Positions 11,831 through 24,552 of a stretch of DNA of 64,000 nucleotides are shown here, in pieces. The translations under genes were made by a program, and so were the position numbers. Numbering within the stretch: the first letter of the stretch is position 1; the number at the start of each line of letters is the position of its first letter. The stretch comes from Protopterus annectens (lineage: Eukaryota > Chordata > Ceratodontiformes > Protopteridae). Location: the NCBI RefSeq assembly GCF_019279795.1, contig NC_056725.1:1749060916-1749124915 (forward strand). Direction: 5' to 3'. The notes under the pieces were generated by a model. The model did not search any database and had not been told where the DNA came from. It was given only the letters and a program-made list of their open reading frames with translations.

Positions 11831-13522
11831 GAGGACTTCAGAGTTCCATGCTCTGTCTATAAAAAAAAAAAGTTCATAAACTCCTCTCTGTTATCGATCC
11901 CTTTGTATCTTCCTTACCCTGTATGTCATAACAAATATATCCAGGTATTGACCATAGATCAGAACCTGTTCTTTCATGTATATACATAATCACAAGTGAA
12001 CAATGTATTGTGTGACGTCCCCACTCTGGGCCCGTAATCAAAGGAGCCTGAATCCTCACCACTGACACTGGAGAGGGATATTCAATTTGGAACAAAAATG
12101 GATACACCCAATATTTCCATGTCTCTGCATCAAGCACAATTTCCCTTAAGAGCCCACAGGGAACACACTCAGTTTGCGTTCTGAATTTCTCTGTCTGTCT
12201 CCTTCCAGGTCCCTACTAAGACTGCCTACTGGAACAGCTGTAGAGGCCTCCGCTAAGTGTCCAAGCCAAGTTTTCCACCACTGTGTCTGTGAAACTAGTG
12301 CTTCTTGCACGTGCTTCAAGCAGCTGGCACACATACTCTTTCAGATTTGATTTTCACACACACACACACACCTGGGAAAGGCTGGCACAGATTTAATAGC
12401 TATGCCTCCTTCTACCCAGACTATAAGGTAGTTACACTGCCACCAGACACTCTAAAGGCAACTAGTCCAAGGTGCTTGTAAGGGTACCCAATTATACTGA
12501 CTGAAATTAATATTAATGCAATTGATTATGGTTGGCCAATGCAGTAAGGCTTTCAAGAGTGACCACAGTGTCGGCAGATAGATACAAGTCCTTTCAAAGT
12601 TTAAAATATTCTCTAAAGGATCAGCCACAATGAAAAGTTTAAATATATTTAATAATAAACAATGAAAGAACATGAAAATAGTGAATATCTGTTTACAATA
12701 AACATCAGAGTTTCAGTCACAGGAAATGTTAAAAATAACACAGACGAATAGAGTCACACAGCTACAGAAAAACAATACTTAACTAATCTCACTATATTTT
12801 CCTCACTGATCTAAAGATTTAGTATTCCCTGGTTCACTTACTAGAGCAAGGCAAGATGAAATAGGTGAGGGGTCCTTCTCTTTCAAGTTCCAAAAGTACA
12901 CTGCCATGAGACCTCAGTCTCAGCTAGTATGTTAAAACATAATTTTTTTGATGAATTACAGAATGACATCACATATATCCGGACATCTGACTTCTGCTTC
13001 CCATGCTACTCCCCCCTTTGATGGCTAGAAGTTGTCATGATTTAGCACGTGTCAATAATACACACACACACACACACAGAGCCTTAACAAGATCTGCTGC
13101 AGTACCTGGAAGTCATAAAACAATTTCAAACCTCCACCCTTCCAAAGTAGAAATCAGTTCACCCCAAATACAATGTAGAGAGCTTCCTAATACAGACTTT
13201 TTGTCTCTGACTGCATAGAGAACTGTAAGATACAATCTTTGTGGCCTAAGCCAGGTAATTTAATTTCAAACTATTTTCAAAGTTAGGTGGATTAAGATTA
13301 ACCTTTTTTCTTCCATTATCCTCTGTTAAAATTTATGTATTTAAACAGTTACAATAATGCATGTATATTTATTTTTCTGTCCAGCAGGGCACGCTATTGG
13401 TGCATTTTTAGCATAAGCAGCTTTACAAATACATTTTTCAACACAATCATCTGTACAAGTCAGTTTGATATGCAAATGACGTATAATTCTTTACAAAATT
13501 CCAGCTAGCTGTGCTGGCATAC
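11831..13522. other. Intronic sequence with two short (CA)n runs
   Basis: No coding or transposon signature was recognised. Short CA runs lie at about 12355-12372 and 13060-13079. Confidence 0.35.
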
Positions 13523-13699
13523 ATAGGTTCATAGGTTGGTACTAGGCTGTCGGCCCTAGGGCCTATACAAGCCTAGCCATAACAATTCCCTGGATATTTC
13601 TTCCACAATATTTACTTCCCTGGACTCTTGTCTAGCAGGGCAACTGACATGACCCCCGGGGTGAATTTCCTATCTCCCATTCAATCATCAAGGTTCCTT

Positions 13700-15698
13700 T
13701 TCAAGAGGGCCAAGGAGGCGCCCTGCTTGACATGTATGGGCAGTCTATTCTAGAGTATGGGGAGTCTCTGGGTCAGGAAACTATCACTCCAGCATGGTTT
13801 GTTCATTGTGATGACACGGTTTAGATTCCTGGAGCGTGTGGCTCTGAGGGATTGGGATTTCTTTAAGTGGAGTATGTCCAACAGCTCATGGTTTGACATG
13901 GCCTTTTATGTTAAGCATAGATCGCCTCTGAGTAGACAATATTCCACAGAGTATAGCTGGAGTTTTTTAAGACGGTCAGCATATGGCATCTGCTTTAGGC
14001 CTGTGATTCTTTTAGTGAGGTATTTCTGCTGCCTTTCCAGCTGTTGCAGATATCTTGTGAGGTACATACCAAATGGGGCATTATACTCTATAATGGGTCT
14101 AATGAAGGATGAGTACTGTGGGACAATGACCTCCTTTTTTCTGGATGAGAAGCCCTTAGTGATGAGGTGTGCCACATAGAAGGATTTCCTGACTGTTGTG
14201 GTGATCTGGTTATCGAAGGTGAGACCACTGTCCACCTGTGTCCCTAAGTCTCTCATCACACTTTCGATGTTTAGTGTACTGCCACCTATGTGGTAATTCA
14301 TGGGTACCTGTTTTTTTTCCAAAGGGGATAACTATACATTTCTTGGCATTAAGCTTGAGCCCATGGCTCTGGCACCAGGCATCTGCTTCTGTAAGGCCCT
14401 TTTGTAGAATATCCACATCATTTGGGGATTCAATAATGGCTCTCAGTTTGCAGTCATCTGCAAACTTTGTTAGCCAGAGTCCCTTAGTGTTGGCCTCTAC
14501 TTCAGAGAAGTAGATGCCAAACAAGAGTGGTCCCAGGGCTGAACCCTGAGGTACTCCACTTGTCTGGCGCTGGATTTGGAGTCGGCTACTTTTACAGTTT
14601 GGGTTCTGTCAGTAAGCCAGTTGGCAACCCATCGAGTGACATAGGGATTTATACCCAGCTTAGTAAGTTTATCTATGATTCCAGAGTGGGGGATGGTGTC
14701 GAAGGCCTTGGCGAGGTCCAGATAGGCTGTGTGCACCGCCTTACCCTCGTCCACAGCTCTGGAGACTGATTCAAAGAAGTCAGTCAGGTTCAGAAAACAA
14801 TATCGGCCCTTCATGAACCCAAACTGGGTGGGGTACAGTGTTTGAAGGTTGCCAATGTCTTTGTTTATAAGTTCCATGATAATGCGTTCCATGCCCTTGC
14901 ATAACAGGCTCATCCAACTGATGGTACAGTAGTTCCCAGGATCTATGGTGGATCCCCCCCTTGTGGAGTGGATAACTGTAGCTGTGCACCACTCAGTGGG
15001 CACGAAGCCTGAGGTGAGGCTATGATTAAACATGACACTTAAGTGAGGTGCCAGTTCATTTTGTAGTTCATGCAGTACAGAGCCGGGGATGTCATCTGGT
15101 CCCATGGATGCTGTATTCTTAGCTTTGGAGAGTGCGGTGTCTACCTGTGTGGCCTTGATTACTGGAATTTGGCAATCTTTTGGTATTGAGATGGGGTTGA
15201 GAGGGGGGGGGTGAAGTTGGCACTAAATCGATCTGCCAGGATATTAGCAATATTCTTGGGATCAGTATATTTAATGCCATTATGTTGCAGCTCAGAGCAG
15301 ATCTGAGCATTGCCATTTAGATTCTTGACATAACTATAGAATTCCTTGTGGTTGTCTTTGGAATCTTTGGCAATTTTATTTTCATAACTAGCTCCTGAGG
15401 ATTTTATGAGGGATCTCAACTTCTTACTGAGGCTGGTGAGGGAATTTTTTGCATCCTGGGATTTTCTTCTTTTCTGCAACAGTTTCTTCCTTCTGTTGTA
15501 TAGTTTGTTTATAGCAGGGGACCACCAGATTGGCTTTCTTTTTTTGGAGGAGAGCATCTTGGTTCTATTTGGGATGGCACGATTCATGCATGAGTGGATG
15601 TGCTCGTACAGTGCCTTAGTGTAGGATTCAGCAGTCAAACTTTCAGATCCCGTCTGCATGGGTGTCATTAAATTTGTCACTTCTGACTTCAGTAGCAT
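13700..15698 (-). pseudogene. LINE copy 1 linker, reverse transcriptase and C-terminal domain
   Basis: The linker (15159-15698) is lysine-rich. RT blocks follow: GPDDIPGSVLHEL, YLDLAKAFDTIPHSGIIDKL, NWLTDRTQTV, then after a frameshift near 14550 GVPQGSALGPLLFGIYFSEV and the catalytic TKFADDCKL. The C-terminal region (LERQQKYLTKRITGL and RLPILWNRLP) lies in further frames down to about 13700. It is the main enzyme of target-primed reverse transcription, broken here. Confidence 0.87.
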
Positions 15699-15734
15699 GA
15701 AGTTGGCTTTGGAGAAGTTTTTTATGGAGGTTTC

Positions 15735-16421
15735 CTTACTGGGGAGGGTGGGGGTGGGATGTGGATGTCAAGGGTGATTTGCTTATGGTCAGACCTGACC
15801 AATGAGGGGGTGACCACTGGTGTTGTAGCATCTATCTCCCATGTTGGTAATGACCAGGTCTAGGATACTGGGGCCCCTGGTGGGACAATGCATTAGTTGA
15901 TCCAGGGCGTTGGAATTTATGAATTCCAAGAACTGTTGGGAAAAGGTGTTGGTACTGGTGTAGTTTTCCCAGTTAATGGCAGGGTAGTTGAAATCACCCA
16001 GTATTAGGGTGTTTGGTTGTATCTTAATATTTTCCAGTATGTTTAGAAAGGTGTAGTGAGAATATTGGGGCATGGTGGGGGATCTGTAGCAAGCTACAAT
16101 TTGGATTGCAGTCTTACCTAGTGTTAGTTGCACCAGGAACATTTCAGATGCATTGTGTTGGACAACTAGCCTGGAGGTGTGAATATACTTGGTGAATATG
16201 GACACTCCTCCACCTTTAGTGTTTCGGTCTTGGTTTTGTGGCTGAAAAGTGTGGTAAGAGTTGTAGCCTGGTATTGCAGGGGTGTTCCCTGGAGACTTGA
16301 ACCAGGTCTCAGTTACTGCACAGATATCAGTGTTCTCCATTTTTAGGAGTGCTTCAACGAGAGAGTGCATTTTGAGGTTTAGATTTCTAGCATTAAGTAG
16401 CATTACCTTCAGATTTTGCAT
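15735..16421 (-). pseudogene. LINE copy 1 APE-type endonuclease
   Basis: It begins MQNLKVMLLNARNLNLKMH. Conserved endonuclease motifs in order are LLNARNL (metal-binding Asn), AVTETWF (catalytic Glu), GGGVSIFTK, IVACYRSP, LILGDFNYPAINW (GDFN) and LDLVITNM. A frameshift at about 15800 moves the last motif, LVRSDHKQITLDI (catalytic SDH), into a neighbouring frame at about 15760-15800. Confidence 0.85.
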
Positions 16422-16900
16422 GCTTGTATCTGTTATAGTGGTGGTTTTGTCCTTTGAAGTTGCCTAAAAAAGGCACTATAGGTGTGGCAAGAGCTTTAGC
16501 CAGTAACCTAAATTCCAGGGGCAACAGGTGCATACCATCTCTGGCAAAGCATCGTGGTTTTTCGATCATGTCTTCCCAGGCAGACAGATACTGGATCCCC
16601 TTGTATGATACCAGAAGCGTAGCCAATTGTTGAAGTCAGTCATTTTGTCCTTCTACTGTGGTATCATTCTGGGCAAAGGCAGGATGCTACTCGGGGCTAG
16701 GGTCATACCTGCCTGGGTCACATGATCCGAGAGCTCTTCCATGTCTCTTTTCATGTAGTTCTGGGAGGTACGTCTCTAGTCATTCACTCCAACATGGACA
16801 ATGACAGAGTCGTATTTGTACTTGTTGTGGAGTGACTTGAATGCATGCGTTATGTGGTGGATCCTGGCACCCGATAGGCAGCTGACTGTAATTTTCTCCT
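16393..16900 (-). pseudogene. LINE copy 1 ORF1 remnant (SGNH esterase)
   Basis: Two esterase blocks survive: YKYDSVIVHVGVND (G-x-N-D block, about 16780-16830), and further along CFARDGMHLLPLEF (D-x-x-H block, within 16393-16626) followed by RLLAKALATPIVPFL. The first block with the catalytic serine lies beyond the truncation. A stop follows GVND and the reading frame is not continuous. ORF1 esterases are known from CR1-group LINEs. Confidence 0.72.
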
Positions 16901-16908
16901 TGTTCAGT

Positions 16909-18378
16909 TATAGAACAGTTCAGTTCTTTATATGTTACACATCCGCTGCCCTGCTTCTCCTGGCATAGCTAGCAATACTTCACATCATCACAACTGATTC
17001 ATTGAAACATGAAGGTCCATTATTTTAGGGTATTTTGCAGGCACCATAATGTTTGTGTAAATCAGGCTTGGTCTTTAGCTCTGTGCTTCCAAGGTATTGC
17101 CAAAGAATCCATTCTTGTTGTACTGAAAAGCTCATTATAAAGGGGTGGATATGGCATGTCTGCAGCTGACAGGTTTTGGCTTTGTTGGCCTGAAAGTACC
17201 AGTAAAGACTTGAGTCATAGTCATTTATAGGCTTACTAGATGAAACACTGGTATGTCCTGAAGAGGTCATTTGTATCTCTCTGTCTGTCATATATGTATA
17301 TCCCATGGACCTTCACTATAGGAGACTTAAGATATTACACGGAATACTGTAGTTTAGCTGAGTCCGTGGAGTTTTTACTGAATGGTTTGCCTGTGTGACC
17401 TTTTTACCCTTTGGTTTGGATTTGAATAATTTACTTATGCTGTGCTGACGATGTTGGAAAAGGGTGAAACATGGTACAATTACAGCTAGTGGGATATGAA
17501 TGCACAGAAAAGACTTAAAAAGTAAAATTGAAAAGACATGGACATTCAGAAGCCATGTAGCTTAAACATGGGTATATCATTAATTGGTAATTTTTGTATA
17601 ACCCATGGACGTCTACTACAGTAGGTTTAAGGTATTACACAGTGAATACTCTGTTTAGTTGGGTTGTACACTTTAAATTTACGTCTGCAAACATGCTTAT
17701 ATATGTTTTCCCATTTCCCCTTATGTATCCATAATCTATATCTATAAAACTGATGTAATCCAGGAAGCTTGAGTCAGGTCTGCTGTCACACTTGGGACCA
17801 AGAGGGTGACAGGACTAACAGGAAACTGACTACAAATGTTTAGTCTAGATAAAATCACTTCAGCTAATAGATCTAGGAGACTTTCTCTCTGATGCTGTCC
17901 CTGTGAGAGGAGTAAAGCTGACTTGAAGTTTCAAGTAGTTCATTCATTTGAGTAGGTAGATGGATAAGTGTTCTTGTTCTAATATACATTCTAGTTTTAA
18001 CCTCTTGAATTGTCCCGTTTATTTATGTATTCATTAATTCATTCTTTTATGTTAAGTATTTATGTATGTATTTGGAAGGCAAAGCACTGGTCAGAATTAT
18101 GTTATTAGACTTTGAGACATTTCATTTCTAGATTGCATATTGCATGCATCTTATTGAAGTTAATTTTGTCAAAGAAATACGTGAGATGCATTAATTTGCA
18201 TGTAAGCAATATGGCACATTTTGTATTATATGTGAAAAAAATACCGGGGCTTAATATTTTAATAAGCAGAAATTAACTGAGAGCTTCAAGCTTTTGGATT
18301 CTTTTTGTCACTGACCTTTTCTCAGAGTACATTGTGTTGTCATGAGCATGTTTTATGTTACTCAGATGTATTTGTTTG
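16909..18378. other. Intronic sequence with a 70-bp direct repeat
   Basis: No coding signature was seen. A diverged direct repeat of about 70 bp occurs at 17296-17362 and 17594-17665 (shared core CCCATGGAC, then TTAAG(A/G)TATTACAC, then GAATACT). It may mark the edges of a small unassigned element of about 370 bp. Confidence 0.35.
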
Positions 18379-18394
18379 ATGTTCATCGTGTTAC

Positions 18395-18570
18395 CCTGCT
18401 GCAGTCATCACACTTGGGTTATCCTGTCGTCAGGCGGTCCTGCATTCGGCCTGAATTCCAAAGTCTTGGTCTGGCGTCGGTTGTTGTCGCTTCTTCCCTG
18501 ACGTCAGTGCACCAGGGGTATATATAATGCATCCGACGCCATTTTCTTCAGTCTTTCTTGCCGCGCGGTG
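18395..18570 (+). promoter_or_regulatory. Left inverted repeat of copy B with CRE-like site and TATA box
   Basis: TGACGTCA at 18499-18506 and TATATATAA at 18519-18527. The right inverted repeat has the mirror set (TGACGTCA at 23782-23789). The GC-richer leader after the TATA box leads to a CCCCATTGGGG hairpin sequence just before the gag-like region. Confidence 0.6.
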
Positions 18571-18696
18571 CCTGAAGCAGAAGCAGTTCACAAGTGCCGG
18601 TCGGCCGACTCCTGAGATTTTTGAAGTGGAATTTCAGATCCGAAGTCTTCAATAAAGCTAAGTACCCCATTGGGGAAACTTTTCTTGCCTCAGACC

Positions 18697-20460
18697 GATG
18701 TCAGAAAAAGTTAACAATTGTATTTCTTGTGGGAAGCAAATTACCTCATAAGGATTTTCATTCTTACTGCATACCTAGCCTAGGCCCAGACCACGACATC
18801 ACTGGTTGACGTTTTTGTGCTAGGTTTAATAAGCGTACTATAAAAAGATGCTTTGATTTCACCCAACACTACTTCGGTAGAAAATTTAACTACACAATGC
18901 CGTCGGAGCAACCGACTACCGGCGTGCACAAAAAAACGCAAGGATAAGGAGAGGCAGCCTAGACCCAAGCCAGACTCCGAGGCCTCGGCTGGACAGGTCT
19001 CCGGTTCACCGGTCTTCAGTGAGGCTGCGACGCAGACCCTGACTACCGCAGATTTGGAACCCGAGACCGCTTCGGAGCCTTTGGCGGAGAGTGCTAGGCC
19101 GATGCACCCATTTTGTTTAGCCCCTACCGACTACACTGCAGAAAGAGATGTTGGTGCTGCAGAAACACATTCAGTTTCTGAAGGCGTCTTCAGACCGACG
19201 ACGCTCACCATAAAAACGTATCCTAAGCTTAAGACTCCTATTAAACCAAAAAAGACTGCACTTCAGTCTCCAGTTCAAGGCCCCATGCCTAAGAAACAGA
19301 TGCTTAAAATGGCTGGAGATTTGATCTCTTTAATCAGGGGTTCCCAACCCCCACCCAACAAAAGGCCTAGACAAGAGGAAGATTATGCCTCCTCTGATCA
19401 AGTGTCTATTTTCTCAGGCTCCTCTGAGGACCAAGATTACTCCTTTTCCCCTTATGAAGATTCTGATGCTGAGGATTCTATTCCCTCAGCTTCTCCTCCT
19501 GAAGACTACTCCTTTGGGGAAACTTTACACACTATGAGGGAACATTTTCACTGGGAAGGTCAGGACTACTCTGACTCAAAGAAAAGGCTCAGAGAGTTTA
19601 TTTTACTCCCCCAGCACAGACCACTTGCCACCCCCCCCCGTTTTAGACATTGTGGATGATGTTTACTTAGAATCTAGTTTGAACCCAGATTCTCTGCCTC
19701 CTGCTCCAGCCAAACGAGACAGATACTATAGAGTGCCTGACTCCCACAAATGCCTTTATAAAAGCCCTGTTGCTGATCCAGAGTATCTCCCAGGGTCCCA
19801 AAGGGGCTAAGGCTTCTATGGCAAATGTCCTGTACCCTCCGAAAGAGACTCCAGAGCACTAGACAGGTGGGGGAAAAAGGTTTACACCTCAGCCACTCTA
19901 GCTATGAGAGCACTAAATTGTCAATTTCACATGCTAAAATACCAGCAATTTCTAATGTCTCAAATAAGACAAAAAATGAGCACACTCCCTCAACAATCTG
20001 AATTGAAAGAAATGCAGAATCTGTTGCATGCAGCTGAACAGGTGGGCAAACATACTTTACAATGTGGGTTTGATTCTTTAGAGGCTTCTTGCAGAGCAGC
20101 TGTCACTGGGTCTGTTATACGTAGGCATGCTTGGTTAAAGGAACAAACTCTGCCTGATCATGTTAAAGCAAAGCTTCTAGATGCTCCCTTACAGCAGGAT
20201 GTTCTATTTGGAGTTAAAGCAGAAGTCATCTTAAAGAAGATGGAGGATAAGGCAAAATCTATGCAGACAGTCAAAGATTTTCTACAGGTACAGCCCCCTC
20301 GCTTCAACAGAAATTGGCCAACAAAAAATTAGTCCTTTCCAGCTTCTGACAGACCACAGAGGGGTAAATACAGACGTCTAAGAGGCAGAGGACAACCACA
20401 AGCCCAATAAAAACCTCGACAATGGGGCACTGCAACACAGAAGGGAGGAGAAGAAGACAG
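18697..20460 (+). pseudogene. Gag-like region of DIRS copy B
   Basis: It starts at MSEKVNNCISCGKQ with the N-terminal Cys/His module. A long proline/threonine-rich and then acidic segment (KKRKDKERQPRPKPDSEASA onward) leads to DSDAEDSIPSASPPEDYSFG, the LNCQFHMLKYQQ core and the FDSLEASCRAAVTGS block, ending in an R/Q-rich tail that probably binds nucleic acid. Confidence 0.8.
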
Positions 20461-20489
20461 GCCCTAAACTACTAGAAGGCAAACCCAAT

Positions 20490-22290
20490 GACTTGCACTT
20501 CATCTGGCCAAGCAACACTCTCTTGGCAGCTCCCTTGGGAGGAAAACTCACACTTTGTTCAGACAACTGGCACATTGTCACAAAGGACAAATGGGTCCTA
20601 GACATAATTTCACGAGGATTCAGATTCCATTTCCACACCTTGCCAATGAAAAGAGGAATGCCAAACCTGCCACAAAATCAATGGACAGAGGCACAAAAAC
20701 AAATTGCAGCTCTCATGGACATGAGAGCCATTCAACTGGTACCTACATGGGAGCAAGGCCAAGGATTTTACTCAAGACTCTTTCTAGTCCCCAGAAAGGA
20801 CAATGCCTGGAGACCAATTCTGGACCTTTCAATTCTAAATACCTTCTTACAAGTACCCAAATTCAAGATGCTAACACTACAGCAGCTTCTTCCCATGTTG
20901 GGCAAGAAAGCATGGCTAGTAACATTGGACCTCAAGGAGGCATACCTGCATGTCCCTATCAGACAAAGTTGCAGAAGATACCTCCGTTTCATTGCAGGTT
21001 CAACCCATTACCAATTCTCTGCACTGCCATTTTGCTTATCCACTGCGCCCAGGGTCTTCACAAAATGCCTGGCGCCAGTAATTGCATACTGCAGACAAAG
21101 AGGAATTCAAATATACCCATACCTGGACAACTGCCTCATCCAAGCAGAAAGCAAGGACATCCTCTTACAACATCTGGTTTTTGTAAAACATCTTCTAAGT
21201 TGCCTGGGGTACACAGTAAATGAAAGGAAATCAAAACTAGTACCCTCACAAAATATGACATTCCTGGGTGCCAGCTTGAATACAAGGCCCAGAAGGCTTA
21301 TCTGACGCCAGACAAACAACTACAACTGACTCAATATTTCAAAACAATGGCAATAAAGACCCAACTCCCTGCAAGAATAATTCTGCAGGCCTTGGGCTTC
21401 ATGGCATCTTCCATACTACTAATACCATTTGCAAAGCTGCATATGAGGAAATTACAGTGGTACCTAAAAAGCGTATGGTCTCAACACAGCCACAGCTTGG
21501 ACACAATGATATCTCTCATTCCATGCCTACGACAGGAGTTTCTATGGTGGTCACAGGCATGTCACCTCAACAAGGGTCAGCCTTTCACCTTGCCCCCAGC
21601 CAGGCAAACTATGACAACAGATGCATCGGACTACACCTGGGGGGCACACATGGCAGGACAGTGCGTTCAAGGCATATGGACTGCAAATCAAAGGAATCTG
21701 CACATCAATCAAAAAGAGATGCTAGCTGTACAGAATGCTCTGACAGCCTTCAAGAACCTATTACATCCAAGACAACTTACAATAAGGACGGACAACACCA
21801 CAGTAATGTGGTACATAAACAAACAAGGGGGTACACACTCCTACCCTCTATGCAGGCAAGCAATGACCTTGTGGAACACAGCACTGGCTTACCAAGTTCA
21901 GTTGCAAGCTCAATTCCTGCCAGGAAAAAAGAATACCTTGGCAGACGACCTCAGCAGAAACATCATGGATCCCCACGAGTGGAAACTGGATCCACAAGTA
22001 TTTGCAATGATAACTCAAAAATGGGGCCTTCCAGACATAGACCTGTTTGCCAGCCCCCAAAACTATCAGATGACAAAATTTTGTACAAGGACACTTCACC
22101 ATCAAGCTTGGAAAGTGGACGCACTCTCATTCAGTTGGAAAAACCTGACAGTATATGCCTTCCCTCCATTGCCTCTCCTCACAAAGGTGCTTCTGAAAGT
22201 CAGAAAGGAGAGACCACAACTGATACTCATAGCCCCAGACTGGCCACGCCAGCACTGGTACCCACTATTAAGGAATATGGCCCAGGGCCC
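20490..22290 (+). pseudogene. RT / RNase H / methyltransferase-like region of DIRS copy B
   Basis: RT blocks include GFYSRLFLVPRKD, WRPILDLSILNTFLQVPKF, WLVTLDLKEAYLHVPI and FSALPF. RNase H shows TTDASDYTWGAHMAGQ, LHINQKEMLAVQNALTAF, RTDNTTVMWYINKQGG and NTLADDLSRN, the four acidic blocks. The methyltransferase-like domain has GLPDIDLFASPQN, VYAFPPLPLLTKVLLKVR and LILIAPDWPRQHWYPLL. RNase H and the methyltransferase-like part are among the best preserved in the window. Confidence 0.88.
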
Positions 22291-22399
22291 ACCTTGGATT
22301 TTACCACAAATTGCCCATTTGCTCACACAGCAAAACAATCAGATTCTACACAGCCAGCTCAAAACCTTAAATCTGGCTTCATGGCAAATCACCTAAGCA

Positions 22400-23400
22400 T
22401 CCAGCCAGCTCCTCTTTCCCAAGCAGTTATGGATGTTATTCTGGAAGCTAGGAGGCCCAGCACCAGAAAGGCCTACTTGGACAAATGGAAAAGGTTTTGC
22501 GCCTGGAACCAAGCTAAAAGCCAAAATATACTTCAGCCTCACATGCCTCAGATTCTACAGTATTTAACTGAGATGCTGCACAAAGGACTTTCTTTTTCTT
22601 CCATTAAAATCCACGCATCAGCTATTTCAGCCCACTACAACATGGATCCACCCTTATTTTCACATCCACTTCTAAGGCAGTTCCTCAGAGGGGCAAAAAA
22701 CATTAGGCCCCCCCAGGAGAGCACCTACACCAACATGGGACCTCAATTTTGTTCTGGAAAAACTTACACTACCTCCCTTTGAACCAGCTTTCTCTGCAGA
22801 TCTACAGTTTATATCATGGAAGACTGCCCTGCTGCTAGCAATAACTTCAGCCAGAAGAGTCTCAGAGCTGCAGGCACTAATGGCAGTGGAACCTTTCCTC
22901 ATTTTCCATCAAGACAAAGTTTCTCTACGAACTAATCCTTCCTTCATGCCTAAGGTGGTTTCCAGTGTGGCTTTAAATCAAACCATCCACTTACCCACCT
23001 TCTTCCCAAATCCACAGAACAAAGGAGAAAGACTCCTGCATTCCTTGGACATTCACAGGCAACTTCGTTACTACTTGGATAAAACTAAGGTTTTCAGAAA
23101 ATCTGACCAGCTCTTTGTATCCTATGCTACAGCTTCACAAGGGAAGGCTATATCAAAACAAACCATTTCCAAATGGATAGGACATTGCATTCATTTTTGC
23201 TATACCCATCATGGAAAACCAGTTCCTGCTACCATTAGGCCCCACTCTACCAGGGCAACAGCTACATCTACAGCCTTCCTCAGGGGGGTTCCAACCAAGG
23301 AGATTTTGGAAGTTGCAACTTAGAGTTCAGTACACACCTTTACCAAACACTGTCACTTACCACTTTACTCTAAGACTAGAGCTGGTTTTGCCACTGCAGT
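22400..23400 (+). pseudogene. Tyrosine recombinase region of DIRS copy B
   Basis: Core-binding motif LEARRPSTRKAYLDKWKRFC; catalytic parts SARRVSELQALMAVEPF, SKQTISKWIGHCIHFCYTHH and HSTRATATSTAFLRG. The region overlaps an open frame that runs back across the RT/RNase H region in a different register. Confidence 0.86.
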
Positions 23401-23457
23401 TCTGCAGGGCCTTCTAGCCCCCTCTAACCCTCTGACTCCTCCACCCATCCTTAGCTT

Positions 23458-23575
23458 TGGGATTCTACCCAAGTGTGATGACTGCAGCAGGGTAACACGA
23501 TGAACATAGTACAGTTTTGTACCTACCATAAATGTAGATGTTCGAGTGTACACCCTGCTGCATTTCAGGTTACCC
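23458..23575. repeat. Internal complementary region of DIRS copy B
   Basis: Holds GCAGCAGGGTAACACGATGA (complement of the left end) directly followed by complement of the right end (ACAGTTTTGTACCTACCATA). The same right-to-left join appears as in A, C and D. Confidence 0.88.
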
Positions 23576-24209
23576 TCTCTCCATCCCCTTTGATCTAACT
23601 GGCTAAATCTCTACAATTCCTTCCTGACATATTTGCTTATAGCTGGAGGGATTTTGTGTTTGTGCTAAAATTTCTTAAATTAGTACTAATTACTGACCAC
23701 CTTTTTGGGGGCACCTGACATCTGGGGCAAGAAAAACTGAAGAAAATGGCATCAGATGCATTATATATACCCCTGGCGCACTGACGTCAGGGAAGAAGAG
23801 ACAGCAACCGACACCGGACCAAGACTTTGGAATTCTGGCTGACTGCGGGACAGCCTGACGACAGGATAACCCAAGTGTGATGACTGCAGCAGGGTGTACA
23901 CTCGAACATCTACATTTATGGTAGGTACAAAACTGTACTTTCTGGCATGTTACAGATGTGCTTGTAGTAGTGATGAATACTTTAAACTCTGACTGTCATA
24001 CCATGTTTCCTAGTTTGTGTTGCATGGATTACAGCACCAGACAACATGTTTGTGTTATGTTAATGAGTGCTGCTCATTTCTGCTGTGACTTATGGCCATA
24101 ATTCACCAGACGTTTGTAGCAGGTTGTATATCCGTAGCTTAAGTAGACATTACAAAGCATCTTTCATTGAGAGAGGGTAGAGTACATATTTTCCTCTTGG
24201 TCTTCATTT

Positions 24210-24552
24210 CTTCTTTCGGCTTTTCCTAGTTAGGGGTCGCCACAGTGGATCACCTGTCTGCTCATGATTGGCAGTGGAGTTTTACGGTGTCGAGTTGCCA
24301 GCCCGGCACCCAACCTTCCACAGAAGGCACACACACGCACGCACTCACATCTAAGGCCAATTTAGAGTGTCCAATCCACCTACAGCATATCTTTCGGATG
24401 TGGGAGGAAACCGGAGCACCCAGAGGAAACCCATGCAACCACAGGGAGGACATGCAGACTCTGCACAGAAGGCACCCCAGCCGAGGATCGAACCGGAGAA
24501 CCTCTTGCTGTGAGGTGGCAATGCTAACCGTTGCACCACGGTGGCCGCTCCT
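24210..24552. mobile_element. 343-bp SINE-like element with 15-bp target duplication
   Basis: Flanked by identical TCTTGGTCTTCATTT copies at 24195-24209 and 24553-24567. The body starts CTTCTTTCGGCTTTTCC, includes GGGGTCGCCACAGTGGATCA, the core shared with 8227-8298, GTGGGAGGAAACCGGAGCAC and a terminal GCACCACGGTGGCCGCTC. The duplication length points to retroposition by a LINE enzyme. There is no poly-A tail. The sequence resembles a short repeat common in fish; I cannot assign a family name. Confidence 0.8.

Larger units (their letters stand above)
13523..16908 (-). mobile_element. CR1/L2-type LINE copy 1, 5'-truncated
   Basis: A 3.4-kb minus-strand non-LTR retrotransposon. Its 5' edge (about 16908) is where similarity to copy 2 ends, inside ORF1. 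Its 3' edge is a short run of CCTATGAA-type units at 13523-13538, the repeated 3' tail expected of the CR1/L2 group. In transcription order it carries the end of an SGNH-esterase ORF1, an APE endonuclease, a linker, an FADD-type reverse transcriptase and a C-terminal domain. ORF2 is split by roughly three or four frameshifts, so it is inactive. No target duplication is apparent. Confidence 0.88.
18379..23939 (+). mobile_element. DIRS retrotransposon copy B (lineage 2), broken
   Basis: A 5.56-kb copy with left terminus ATGTTCATCGTG and right terminus ending AAACTGTACT. Its inverted repeats share CATCACACTTGGGTTATCCT with copy D rather than with A, E or C. All family parts are present in the usual order. 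Broken, with perhaps eight interruptions, but still alignable base for base with D over nearly its whole length, so it is younger-looking than A. Confidence 0.93.

Noticed and set aside
13757-14179. Plus-strand open frames over LINE copy 1
   Set aside because: Antisense shadows of the minus-strand LINE reverse transcriptase.
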